Of a stretch of DNA of 64,000 bases, positions 10,617 through 21,862 are shown in pieces. The first letter of the stretch is position 1. The number at the start of each line of letters is the position of its first letter. The stretch is from Xenoacremonium recifei. Lineage: Eukaryota; Ascomycota; Sordariomycetes; Hypocreales; Nectriaceae. The notes under the pieces were generated by a model, which searched no databases, was not told the DNA's origin, and saw only the letters and a list, made by a program, of their open reading frames with translations. The stretch covers positions 1 through 64,000 of the forward strand of contig WOFQ01000086.1 of the NCBI GenBank assembly GCA_012184525.1. The letters run 5' to 3'. A program made the position numbers and the translations under genes.

Positions 10617-11733
10617 TCAAATTAGCCGGCCTTCTTCCAGTGCGGTACGATCTAGAATGGGCTTCAGTGCTCTTGCAATCATCTCCGGAGGCACGTCCGT
10701 TCCCTCCGACATCTTTCCTTCAATCATCCCTGGCGGTCGGATACCCCATTCCGGTATGACTCTGGTCCCGTCTTTCGATACTTCCAAGACGGTGCCTCCC
10801 GGGTACCTTTCTAACTCAATAGCTTGATGAATGACCTCTGCAACGTCACCGGCGGTGATCGAAACGGAGTCTGTGATTCCAAATCTTGTTCCAGCTCCCG
10901 GCGTTCCGGTAGTCCATATCGGGGTAGAAACAATCCTACGCAAGATTCCAATTAGCTCTTGTAACGAACACTACACAGCTGGAACTTGCCCTGGACAGAC
11001 TGCGACTATTTTGGTCCCATGTAGCTGCTGGGAATCCCCAAGGCTTCGTGTGAATCCAATAGTTGCATGCTTGGTGGCGCTGTATATTGGTGCGGGGAAT
11101 TGCTTGCTGTAGCCCGCGATAGATGAAACTACAACAACTACACCTTTCTTCTTCTTGCCTAGCAGAGCTCGTATCGCAAGCCTAGTGAGCTTAATCTGGA
11201 GACTGTTAGCCAGTCACCACAGGTTACAGCCACGATATTCTTACCGGATGGTTTACATTGATATCTACACTCTTATAACCATCTCTTTCGAGAGGCTCTG
11301 GATCTTCCCAGAAATTGGAGTACGGCTAAAGAAGTCATACACATTAGCAAAATCATTACCTGCAATGGCAGTAGGACTCACTGGCTCAAAGACGCCGGCC
11401 GATGCAACGAAGACATCTGGAACATCGTTCAAATTGGACAGAGAAATGTCGACCAATGCTTGTAGATCCTTCCACTTTGTGACATCACAGGGCAGGTAGA
11501 ACAGTCCTTCATCCTCTTCAAGTGCCCTTTTTGCATCCTGTGTTAAAGATATGTCGGCGATGAAAACTGCCTTGGCCCCGTGCCTTCGGGCTAACAGAGC
11601 ATATGCAAGGCCAATACCTTGGAGAAGCGGACAAGTCAGCGAAATAATCAAGAGAATAGATCTAGGATGAATCACCTGATCCGCCACCTGTCACTGCAAC
11701 AATCTTGTCTTGCGTTGAGAAGGGCCAAGACAT
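10617..11733 (-). CDS. Short-chain dehydrogenase/reductase (15-PGDH-like), five exons with one GC-AG intron
   Basis: Exons 11733-11676, 11617-11382, 11325-11245, 11195-10990 and 10935-10617 give 299 residues. The cofactor motif TGGGSGIG is at residues 15-22, and the catalytic triad is Ser149, Tyr162 and Lys166 (YSATK). The fourth intron (10936-10989) begins GCAAGT after CCAGG and ends TAG. Reading it as a GC-AG intron restores VCPGIVSTPIW, a common SDR sequence. The enzyme is a soluble NAD(P)-dependent alcohol/ketone oxidoreductase. The nearest look is the fungal 15-hydroxyprostaglandin-dehydrogenase-like group. Substrate unknown. Its start faces the second P450 across a 321-bp gap. Confidence 0.9.
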
Positions 11734-12054
11734 TACGAAAACAAATCTCGCTCTTTCTTGATTTGTGGCTCGGTTCGACTTCTCGACTGGGTGTTCCGAT
11801 TTATCATTCTCCGAGGCCCTCTTTTATCCTTGCTGGGAAAGTATTTTCTCAATCAGCAAGCCCTCGGGCACATCTGCAATCATCCTCCGGGATCCACGCA
11901 AGCCGGACGAGTTTCTCTATTCCACCCGTCTCTCCATCGGGTGTTTTACCTACGGGCCGGGTGTCATAATACATGTGAGGTACGGATGATATAAGAGGCC
12001 CAAGTAATTATTTTCTACGGTCTTTGCTTAGCCGATCACGATTAAGTAATTCCT
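11734..12054. promoter_or_regulatory. Divergent promoter between SDR and second P450
   Basis: A 321-bp gap between the minus-strand SDR start and the plus-strand P450 start. It contains several CGG/CCG triplets (CTCCGGGA near 11887, GGGCCGGG near 11955) that could bind zinc-cluster regulators. Co-regulation of the two genes is inferred from geometry. Confidence 0.45.
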
Positions 12055-14279
12055 ATGATGCTGGCTACAGAAAACCACACCATTACGCTTCTATACGGGG
12101 CTGTAGTCCTTGGTACTCTCTTTGTTCTTTGGAACTTTATCCAAAATGGAAAAGGGCAGGAGAGCTATCCTCCGGGTATGGAATTAGCAAACCATTTATC
12201 AAGCTCATTTCTCAAAAAAAGCGCAACAGGGCCGCCAACGCTGCCGATAATTGGTAATTTACATCAAATGCCAACAAAGAATTTTCATCTAGAGTTTCGG
12301 AAGTTGGCCAAGAAATGTGAATTTTTTTTCCCCGGTCACGGCGTCACTATGCTAACAATAACCAGATGGAGCAATTACAAATATGAGACTTGGGAGCCAA
12401 AACTTGTTTCTCCTGAATGACCCTAAAGTTGTTCGAGACTTGCTGGAGAAGAAGAGTTACAATTATTCTTGTCGCCCGGACCTCTATGCCCGCCAATTTG
12501 GCGATAATTTGAATATTGCGCTTCGAGAGCACGTATAAACCTCCCTCTGTCTATGGTGTTCGCGCTAATCAACACGTTCTGTTAGTAATGATGAGGTCTG
12601 GCGACGACAAAGGAAAATGTATCATGTACGGCTCAATGTTAAATCTGCCGACCGGTATCTCCCATATCAGGTAAAGTTTAACCGTCAGGGAAAACTTCTT
12701 TAGCTGAGTTCCTGAACAATTCCGCTGCAGCATTTCGATAGCTTACAACTCATGCATGACTTGGTCGAAAGCCCCCAGTATTTTGTTAAACATATTCAGA
12801 GATATACAGCGAGCATTTCGTCGGCTATTCTTTATGGTTGGCGTACACCTCGAACAGACACCGGATATGTGAAGGACCTGCTCGAAGTCAGCACTCCCGG
12901 TGGCACTACCTGAAAATGGAATCCAGCTAATAGTATCGTAGTGGATGGATGTTACATCTGAAGCTATTAACTTTCGACTTGTAGATTTCTTCCCATCTTT
13001 AAGAAGTCTATTCCATGTTCTTCCATTCTGGATGCTCTCAAGTAAGCGGAAGCTTCACGATCTAAAAAAGCTTGAAGATAGGGTATTTTTCGAGTTACTC
13101 GATAAGGCAAAGGAGTCAATAGCCAATGGGACTGCGAATCCAAGTTCGTAAAAGCATTACCTCTCTTGCAGTAATGTTGGGCGCTTACTCAGAACTTTTA
13201 GGCTTCATTGGTGACATGCTTCTTGACAAAGATAGTGATAGATTGGACGATCGCCAAATCGCAAATAATGCCGCTCACGGTTTCGGAGCTGCGATGTGAG
13301 ACTTGAAACTTCACCTCTTACTACTACAAAGTTAACTCTCAAAGGGATACTTCGGCGAACACATTAATTGGGTTCATCAAGGTCGGTAGCACTCAACACC
13401 TGCCAGATTCCTGTCAGCGTCTAATTTTGCACACAGGCTATGGTTCTCTTTCCCGATGTTCAAGCCAAGGCACAAGAGGAAATTGATAGGGTAATCGGTA
13501 AAGACCGTCTGCCAGACTGGAACGACAGAGCAGATTTACCCTACATTCGTGGTGTGGTGGAGGAAACACTCAGATGTTAGCTATCCGCAAGTCTTGACCG
13601 AGCTAACTCAATCTACTGACACATCGGTCAGGGGCCCCAAGTACCTTGAGCGCCGCGGTACCGCATTCTGCCAAGAACGATGATGTTTACAATGGCATGA
13701 CCATACCGAAGGGTTCTATAGTAATGATGAACGTATGTTTTCTTGATTTCAGTTTCCTGAGTTCGTGACTAATTAATTTGAATAGGTTTGGACCTTGAAT
13801 CACGAACCATTCGACAATGCACGAGAATTTGACCCTACGCGGCACAGCTTTGAGTCGACCTTGGTCGAGAACAACGCCATTAGTCAAGATTCTCCCAAAA
13901 GACTTCACTTCACGTTCGGAGCCGGACGACGAGTTTGCCCTGGATTCCACGTGGCAGAGCGTAACCTCTTCATCGCAATTACTCGCGTATTATGGGGCTT
14001 TTCAATCTCTCAGGCTCGCGATGAAAGTGACAATCTCATAGAGATCAATCGAGATGCTGTTACTCCAGGGCTGATAGTTCGTCCAGAGGACTTTGAGTAA
14101 GTGCTGCAATAGAGAGCTTAAAAAAGAATATAATTTGACAAGGTAGTTGCACAATCAAACCTCGAGACTCAGCCAAGGAGAAGATTATAATGGACGGCTG
14201 GAACGAGGCCCAGAACGAACTAGATTCTGGCGGAAATTTCCGTCCAGAGTTTATTCGGGCCCAATTTGGGACAATATAG
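12055..14279 (+). CDS. Cytochrome P450 monooxygenase (second), twelve exons
   Basis: Exons 12055-12175, 12230-12316, 12366-12532, 12596-12670, 12731-12886, 12942-13143, 13202-13295, 13345-13381, 13437-13575, 13632-13732, 13786-14096 and 14147-14279 give 540 residues. An N-terminal membrane anchor is followed by YPPGPPTLPIIGN. The I-helix reads FGAAMDTSANT (about residue 300), ExxR is EETLR (about 356-359), and the heme loop FTFGAGRRVCPG has Cys near 444. No single open frame covers the gene because of the eleven short introns, but every junction keeps phase. The exon 3/4 border is the least certain: the more obvious acceptor 10 bp upstream would create a stop. Intron positions differ entirely from the first P450, so the two are not a recent duplication. 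Confidence 0.87.
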
Positions 14280-14762
14280 GCCGCAGTATTGGAGGCCTGG
14301 ACTGACAATTGACAAACCTTCTTCCTGGCTAGCGACGCAGCGAACAGAGCCAAAGTCTCTGCCGTTCACCAAGTTTGTGTTCGTGGGAGGAAGGTCGTTG
14401 TCTCTGTAGGCTTTATATAGTACATGACCTGCGTGCGCCCTCTTATTCTTCTAATGCTGTAAGGGGAGAGTCTGATCAAGTATTGCTGGTAGTCCTCGGC
14501 GCCTTGATGTTCTTAGATTACGGCCTGGGACGTCGACACGGTGAAGATATGCGATGAAGAAGCGCTCAATGTATACGTCAAGTCGAAAGGGATACGGAGA
14601 AATACTTATGGATATACATTCGTTTTTACTTTGATGCTTCACAAGCGAAAGACAACATAACCGAGAGGGTCCGGCATAACGAATATACGTCACAGATTGG
14701 TTTTACGGTTAGTTCAAGATGCTACCAGGTTACTGTAGTCCCATTCGATGTTTACTTGAAAA
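14280..14762. other. Convergent intergenic region
   Basis: About 480 bp between the stop of the second P450 (plus) and the stop of the FAD monooxygenase (minus). It should hold both 3' UTRs. No gene, repeat or RNA structure is evident. Confidence 0.45.
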
Positions 14763-16316
14763 TCATTCTCTAGTCTGATAAAAGTCCTTACTTGCTTTCT
14801 TTCCTTCATATGATAACATCATATCAATTGTCCAGTCTTTATGGACGTGTCCAGGAGGGATATTCTTCGACTGAAATAGTGTTCCGTCATTGAGATGAGA
14901 AATCACTGCATCAAAATTATCTTTAGCGTATTCCGTAGCATCTGAGCCTAGCAACCAAGCAGGCTGTGGAAATTTGAGCATTTCCGGATTTGCTGCCACA
15001 GCATCCCAATCAGTCTGATGCCAAACATGTCGAGTCTCCCAGCCCATTCGCTGGGTTAGGCTGGTGCGCTCATATCTATCCGGCTCCGTCAGAAATCACC
15101 ACAGACTAGGTTCCCACCCAAAGACGAAAGTGTTGAACGACGGACCTTAGTTTCTGATATGCCTTCAGAATTGTTTTGATGCTGGTTACACCCCTCTTCT
15201 CGAGCAGTGCGCTGATGGTTGCTGCATCCTCAATTGCTTGGGCAGCTCCTGTACCAGACGTTGCTAAATGCGGATGCGCTGCATCTCCAACGAGACAGAC
15301 ACGGCCGTTGTCTGATACCCACTTAGGAACGGGATCCCTCCACAAGAGCTTGTAGTCAACCAAGCAATCCGGCGGGATCTTCTCGACGATACGGAGAAAT
15401 TGCTCATCCCATCCCTGAACACATTGAAGCATCTCTTGAACATCTCCTCGTAGGTTCCAATCCTCTGCGACATCTGAGATATCCTATAAACTGTCAACTG
15501 ATTTCACGTGGGCTTCAAATGGAGTATACTAGCCTTGTGAGTGACAAAGCAAGTAGCAGATTGTAGAGCGAGGTTCGTGGTAAGAATTCCATGAGTGTCT
15601 TCCGCAATCCAGATTTTGAACAGTGGCGTCTCGGACTTCGCAATATCAGCGGTTAAAGGATCATCTTTTAGCAATTGAAGCGGAAACCACGATCTATAGA
15701 CAGCAAAACCACTCTTCTTTGGTCGTTCGACAGTGCCGACAACATGGCGTCTTGATTTGCTGTGTACGCCATCAGCTGCAATTACTAGATCCGCTCTGTG
15801 CTCTGTGCCGTCAACAACGACACCTGCCGAATCCTCAGTCTCGATTAAGTCGGTGACAGTGGCACCAAAATGTACCTCGACGCCCAAAGATACGGCATAG
15901 TCATAGAGCATCCGCTGGATTCTTCCTCGGTGACCATATACATTTGGGAATCCGTCGAACTCAGTAAAGAGCTCCTGATTGAGGAGTACTTTGCCATCTT
16001 TGCTCAGTATAGTCATAAGTTTTGGGCTCGACGATAACCTTGTCACTTTTTGCAACACGTCTCCCCATCTGCTCATCAGTCTAGTGGCATTTGCAGGAAC
16101 CTGGATTACGTCTCCTTTTTGGTTGTTAGTCATCGCCGATCGAGGCCATGATGACCATCCAAATATAGGCCTACCCTGTCTCTTCATAGTCTCGTATGCT
16201 TCAAATACCTGGACTTTAGCGCCTCGAGAAGCAAGCTCAATGCTGGCAGAAAGTCCGCCAAAGCCGGCCCCGATAACGATTGCAGATAAATTTGTCAAAG
16301 ATGTCTTGTACGCCAT
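14763..16316 (-). CDS. FAD-dependent monooxygenase, salicylate-hydroxylase type (class A)
   Basis: Exons 16316-16175, 16114-15534, 15483-15146 and 15075-14763 give 457 residues. The Rossmann motif is VIGAGFGG (Gly16/18/21), the DG motif IAADGVHSKSR is near residue 162, and the GD motif CLVGDAAHPHLATSGTG has Asp near 308. Length and order match salicylate 1-monooxygenase-like enzymes, which hydroxylate (sometimes decarboxylatively) an aromatic acid. Intron 1 is in phase and free of stops, so an unspliced reading adds 20 residues, but it has a perfect TGACTAAC branch site. Intron 2 (15484-15533) appears to be GC-AG; a GT donor 12 bp upstream would remove four residues (VTHK). The gene is divergent from the second regulator. 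Confidence 0.9.
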
Positions 16317-17103
16317 GGTATTTTCGAGCTATCACAAGATACACAGGATGATTTGGGTCAAATTTCGAATGGAACGCATACTTTGACCTGTTGATTATAT
16401 CTAACCTAGAGAAACCTGCAACAATTATTGATCTTGAATCGGATAACACGGAAGCTACGGACCCATGGGCTCGTGCCAAGCCTGCAGACAGCCAGTCAAT
16501 TGGTCTCTGGTGGGCTGGGCACTCGCGCTTTGCCTGATTTGACCGGAACGCGGAGCCAGTAAGGTCCGATTCTCCAGGCTCTCCGAGCGATCCTAGCACA
16601 CACAATTCTCAGCTTCCGGCAAGTTTGTGACGGGAGGAGGCCTTTTGCCACCCAGACCATTCCCCGCGTTTTACAGTCTACCAATGGATCCTGACTTCCG
16701 TCCGTGCTACCGCTCCCTCTACGCTTGCGATGCGCGGATCCCATGTTTTGTTACCAAACAAGAAATGAGTTTGATCCCACTCAGCAATGCGTAGGGTGTG
16801 TAACCCATCAAACACAGTGACCTGGTAAGCACTGTCCTGTGGAATTGTCAGTGGCCCTGGGCAAAACAGTCGTTATCCGAAGTAGCATAACGGGGTCAGA
16901 GTTTATCCAGGATCAAGTCAATGGGGCTAAAGGATGGTTCCCGTACCGGTACATGCATGTTGGTCTGGGGATAAGCAAGTGGATTTCACGTGAATTACCC
17001 GACCCCAGAATTTCCCCAGATCCAGAGCTCCAGATGAAGAGGAGCGAGCTTAGCACCTTGCCAAACACCACCAGCGCAAACCCCAATCCCACACCCAGGC
17101 AAG
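16317..17103. promoter_or_regulatory. Divergent promoter between FAD monooxygenase and second regulator
   Basis: A 787-bp region with starts on both sides. It contains the perfect 10-bp palindrome GTACCGGTAC at 16943-16952, about 150 bp upstream of the regulator start. The same palindrome occurs upstream of the AveC-like gene at 21630-21639. It is a candidate cluster-specific operator; this is inference. Confidence 0.45.
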
Positions 17104-19913
17104 ATGGTCAATCCACGCGAATCTGCGAAGTGTCCGCTTGCGTGTGAATATTGTAGGGCGAAGAAAGCTAAGTGTAGGCGCCGGGGAGAATGAACCTTTT
17201 CTACTTCGTGTACTAATGTGGCATCATAGGTAACGGAGGCCATCCCTGTGGTAATTGCATAGTCAGTGCAGCCAAAGTTTCTCTCGGACTCACTATCTCA
17301 TCTCATTCATCTTTGTAGGATCACAATGTCCAGTGTGTCTTCCCAGACCGGCGACAGCGGACTCGAAAGCGCAAGGAGAGGGAGCAAGAGATGGAGGATC
17401 GCCTGGCTCGCATGGAAGTTCTCTTAAGGACTGCGGTTCGAACAGGTCAGGACGAGAGCAGCAGCGACGATATAGTCGACGAGATCTCCGTCGCCCAGCC
17501 GGATTCCTTGTCGCGCAGCGACGTGCGAACAAGTGATGCCATATGCGACACCTCAAAGATTACCGAGTATATGCCGACGGGATTGCAGGATGGAGATGTT
17601 CAGGTCGCGACACCGTCTCCGTGCCCGGACCTCGTCTCAACCTTTCCAGACTTGCCGCCGTATACTCCAGCCTTGGACTGTACTCCTCGTGTTTTTGAAG
17701 ATGCATATCAACGAATCTCCGAAACAGCAGGAAACATAGACCAGCCGTCTCAGAACAGGCTACCTATGCCAGTGTCGCCACCCAGTACGGCAGCGGCGGG
17801 TGACTGTGTACCACATTCATGTCCCTCGCAAGTAAGTCAATCAATTTGTCACTGTCGGGAAATAGGATGGTCCTAACTTAACAGCCAAAGGAGACAATCG
17901 ACCAACAAGGTAAGTCATGTCTTGATAATTCTTTGCATCCTATCGTACACCTGTGAACTATAAATTTCTTACGAAGCAATCTAGGATGTGCTTCTTACCT
18001 CTCTATATGCACTATTCCCGCGGTTGAGTGGATATCGACAAAAGTCGGGATGCCCGACTTTTTGACGAGCGCCAGGCGACTGTCTAAGAAGGTTCTGCGC
18101 CGTGAGCATCTCGATAGGGGGATCTCCACCAATAGGACTCCCGAACCCGACCTTAAGACAGCATTGGAGTGGTCAAAATGTGCGCAAGGCTCCTTCTCTC
18201 CTTCTATCCGACAGCTGACAAGTAGCAACAGCATATTTTGAAAATTGCCTTGACTCTGTCTTTGATGTGGTATCACAGGACGAGTTCGAGAGTCACTTGA
18301 CCGCATATTATCAAGACAATCTGCATATGTCGTCTGGGAAGTCTTGGTATGCCTTAAGAAACACTATATATGCATCCGGGTGTCGCTCCGTCCTCTGCCA
18401 GGCTCCGAATCCGGCCGCCTTCTCGGATTCCCGCGTCCAGGCCTGGAAATACTTCGAAAATGCTCTCTCAGTTCACACCGATTTGCTCTATGTACAGTCA
18501 GACTTGGTGTCAATTCAAGCTCTAGTTTTGATGGTACTGAAAACCTCCATACTGGTTTAAAATGACCCTCGCAGCTAATTTACTTTTAGGCATTCCACGC
18601 GGAAGCCCTCGGCACGCCTGCCTTAGAGTATATGCTGCTGTCTAGTGCAACGAGACTGGCGCATGCCATGGGATTGCACTTGATGAGCCAGCCGTATACC
18701 AGCGGCTCAAATCAGGACGCATATTCTCGGCACCGACTTTGGTGGACGTTGTATTCCTATGAAAAACACCTTGCCTACAGATCAGGGCGTCCTACGGTTA
18801 GACTCGCAAGTGTGCATACCAATTGGCTTTGCTAACCTCTCCGAAGGCCATAGATGACGATTATATCAGTTGCCCCATTCCTACGTCACTAAGACGGGGT
18901 TCTGCCACATCATTAGAGTTCGTCACCAAGACCATCGCTCACTCTCAGATATCTTCGCTCGTGGCAAAGCAACTTAATACTGCAAAGTCGATGAATGAGC
19001 CCCCCGAAAGCATTCTCGGACGGGTACAGTCTTTAGATGCCCGGTTAAGGGAGTGGCGGGAGACTCTCGATCCAATCTTCCGGACGCAACCTCCTTTCAT
19101 CGGACACAGCATTGGGCCAAATATTGAAAAGTTCTTCATCCTTTATCTGCACTTCTCCTACTGGTCTTTAATAATTGCGATTCACGGCGTCTTCTGTTAC
19201 CCGTGGAATAGGCCAGATATCTACGCCAGTACGAATCAAGAAATACATCTTCAGATACAGAGGAGCACAGATATGGTTGCTGAAGCATCCCGACAAATTA
19301 TTCTAGCAACGCAAAGACTAGAAATTACGGCCGCTCTACCGGTGTGGTACGCAATGAGGGACATACCGTGGCCTTCTACGCTAACAAGACTTTATGACAG
19401 GCTTACATTTTACTTTCCGATGGTGGGAATGATAAATCTGTTTGTCTGTGTTTTAAAAAACCCCTTTGCACCTTCAACAGCTTCCGACCTATCTTTGATG
19501 GATATCGTGATAGGCCATTTCGGCTATCTTGAATTTATTTCTTCTTCTGAGCTTGAATTCCCGTTTCCAAGGGAAATTGCAGCCCACGCTCGAAGCCTTG
19601 TAAAGAAGGCGAAAGATGGAACCCTGGATCAGACAAGCACAGGGGTTGGGTCTATGCAACCTGACAGTCAGCCGCCCCAAATGATGACCGACGCGGAAGT
19701 AAGTCGCCTCTCAAGTGCACAAGACCTACTACCTAGCCTTATAATTGTTAATTGTTCTTATAGATGAACTCCTTTCAGATGGTCCTTGGTTTGGAGGACT
19801 GGTGCACTTTTCTGCCTTCAGTCCCACAAATTGGCACAATGCCCTTCAATTTGCTGGATGGTGACGGGAGTCAATTTTTGCAGGCAAATCCTCCCATTGG
19901 TCCTGACATCTAA
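17104..19913 (+). CDS. Zn2Cys6 fungal transcription factor (second), nine exons
   Basis: Exons 17104-17173, 17230-17261, 17319-17831, 17885-17909, 17985-18179, 18232-18533, 18590-18796, 18847-19698 and 19764-19913 give 781 residues. Two small introns interrupt the zinc cluster. Once they are removed it reads C-x2-C-x6-C-x5-C-x2-C-x6-C in the first 40 residues, followed by a basic linker (RRQRTRKRK). The Fungal_trans homology region is seen around SYFENCLDSVFDVVSQDEF and RLWWTLYSYEKHLAYRSGRP. The position at the centre of the oxidative cluster suggests a pathway-specific activator. The C-terminal exon is short and acidic, ending in a plausible activation tail. Confidence 0.87.
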
Positions 19914-20198
19914 GTAGACAGACAAGGGGTGTATCAAAGGATAAACATTGATTGGGTGAATCGGAGTTATATAAAGCGAACGCTCATGTGACATTCTTAT
20001 ATCATACAATTGTGTGTGTCTAGGACAAGTCACAAGACCAAATGAATGCGATCTTCCTTCAACATTGTAACCATCCCTTCCCGCTTACAGGCTTCACTCA
20101 GTGGAATAAGCCGTTTGCTAAATGGTGTTGCTGCGCATACCGCGAAAGCCAGCATCGTTATATCTTAGAGTCGAAAGACAGTTCAGTTTGCAAGTGAC

Positions 20199-21266
20199 TC
20201 ACTCCACTGGTCCCGGCTTCATATAGCTTGGCATGTTGGCGTGGCATTCACCAATCACACCGAGCCAGTTAAGTGGGAGATGATAGAGCATTGTGACCGA
20301 GGCGGTGCAAAACCCTATGACAGCAAATGTCCTGACAGTGCTCTGTAAAGAGACTGGCCAAGACTCAAATCCCGCTTCTACCGGCGATCTTCCTGTCTCG
20401 TAAGCTTTAAGCCGCATGATCGTGAAGATACATCCCAGGCTAGCCACAAAGACTGACTCGTAGATTGGAAACTGGTGCACTTTGCCAGGAAACAACGTCA
20501 GTGGTCCATACGTCTTGGCGTATCCGTAACCATTGGTAATTCGGATAGCCAGATTCTCGATAATGAAATCGAGGCAGAACTCAATGCACCAGACAATTGT
20601 GAATATTCCCGCGTTGGTGAGTTGTGGGAACCGCTTTCTCAATGGACCTACAAATTTGCAACCAAGGATCCCAAACCCAGCACAGAAGTACACGTACATG
20701 GGAGGGCCCCAAAGAAGGCTCTCTGCATAGCGACTTGAGGAGTGATGGTTGTGAAAAGGGATAAACTTAGCCCACACACCCATGTTTATGCTGTTAGAGT
20801 TCCACATGAAAATGTACTGGTTGCAGTTTAGGAAACCGTCCGCACACAAGGCGATAAGGCCGCCAATAACATGTCTCCCATCAAGAGTCAATCTCGCTGA
20901 TTCGTCCGTCCTTTTGAAGTGTCTGAGGTACGGAAATCCTGGTAGTAGCACACAATACCAAAGGTGCGCCACCAGAACCCCAACACTCAAGGCTTCGAAG
21001 ATGCGCAAGCAAACCAACCGCCAAGTCTCCATCACGTCGGGCCCAAGAATAGGTGCTGGTCTGAATTCTGTGGGAGAAGCAAACCATCGTATCAAGGCTT
21101 GAATCCACATGATGGTGTACGCGAGACCAAACGTGGCCATGGCCGAAGCAGTACCATCGCAGGGTGTTGGTCCAATCTTGGAGCCATTGTGGTGAGTTAT
21201 CAATGGGCTCGACTCATCGTATTCATTTCCAATATTAGTGTCGGGGTGATGGTGTACATTTGCCAT
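20199..21266 (-). CDS. AveC/spirocyclase-like integral membrane protein
   Basis: A single exon of 355 residues with about seven hydrophobic segments. The central block (GFLNCNQYIFMWNSNSINMG, then WAKFIPFHNHHSS and LLWGPPMYVY) matches the pattern I associate with the AveC-like family, in which AveC of avermectin biosynthesis promotes spiroketal formation. This rests on recognised motifs rather than a search. A soluble, hydrophilic N-terminal tail of about 40 residues precedes the first membrane segment. The gene is convergent with the regulator ending at 19913. In this context it could be a membrane-bound cyclase, dehydratase or transporter-like partner for an oxidised intermediate. The fungal homologues are uncharacterised as far as I know. 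Confidence 0.7.
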   Translation of the reverse strand: MANVHHHPDTNIGNEYDESSPLITHHNGSKIGPTPCDGTASAMATFGLAYTIMWIQALIRWFASPTEFRPAPILGPDVMETWRLVCLRIFEALSVGVLVAHLWYCVLLPGFPYLRHFKRTDESARLTLDGRHVIGGLIALCADGFLNCNQYIFMWNSNSINMGVWAKFIPFHNHHSSSRYAESLLWGPPMYVYFCAGFGILGCKFVGPLRKRFPQLTNAGIFTIVWCIEFCLDFIIENLAIRITNGYGYAKTYGPLTLFPGKVHQFPIYESVFVASLGCIFTIMRLKAYETGRSPVEAGFESWPVSLQSTVRTFAVIGFCTASVTMLYHLPLNWLGVIGECHANMPSYMKPGPVE

Positions 21267-21862
21267 GGTATTTGAGAATTTGGAGGACGAATGCAGGGTT
21301 TAGAGATTATTTGCAGATTAGAACTGTTTGGCAGTTCGTGGTGAGGAGCGAAAGGGCCAGTGTTATCGGCACCAAAAGAACCGGCTTTTATCCATCTCCG
21401 TCACCTGTGGCATATTTAGCCCCTATGGATTCTTCATTCTTTGCACCCACTTAAGATTCTCACTCCACGGAGCAGCAATAAATCATTCCGAGGCCCGACA
21501 AACTATGTATGCCCGTCTAGTGACACCCCCCAGTCTCGGAAGAACGATTCCGTGTGCTCCTGCATTACATCACATTTGCAGAGCTGTTGTAGTGTCAGAA
21601 AGTGCCAAGCTGGAACCTTCAAGTTTGATGTACCGGTACTTAATAGTGTTGGTTACACTACGTCCGGTAGTGGAAAGTCGGCTCCGAGCTGTGCCGCAAC
21701 ATGATTCCGAAATGTCGCGGATGCCGACAGAGACTTTTCCAGAAGGACAAAAATCCGTCTTCATTATTTTTGAGAACACCCGGGTTTGTAGGCAGTGCAA
21801 GTGAGTGATACACTAACTTAGTAATAGAAAATTAACTTCTTGGAATGAGTGAGATTATGGCA
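21267..21862. promoter_or_regulatory. Upstream region of the AveC-like gene
   Basis: About 600 bp between the AveC-like start and the 3' end of the DUF3237-like gene, both on the minus strand. It carries GTACCGGTAC at 21630-21639, identical to the palindrome at 16943-16952. Small open frames here have no recognisable motifs. Confidence 0.4.

Noticed and set aside
12055..14279. Second P450 as a pseudogene, because no frame covers it
   Set aside because: Eleven short introns with GT-AG borders keep phase throughout, and all catalytic motifs are intact.
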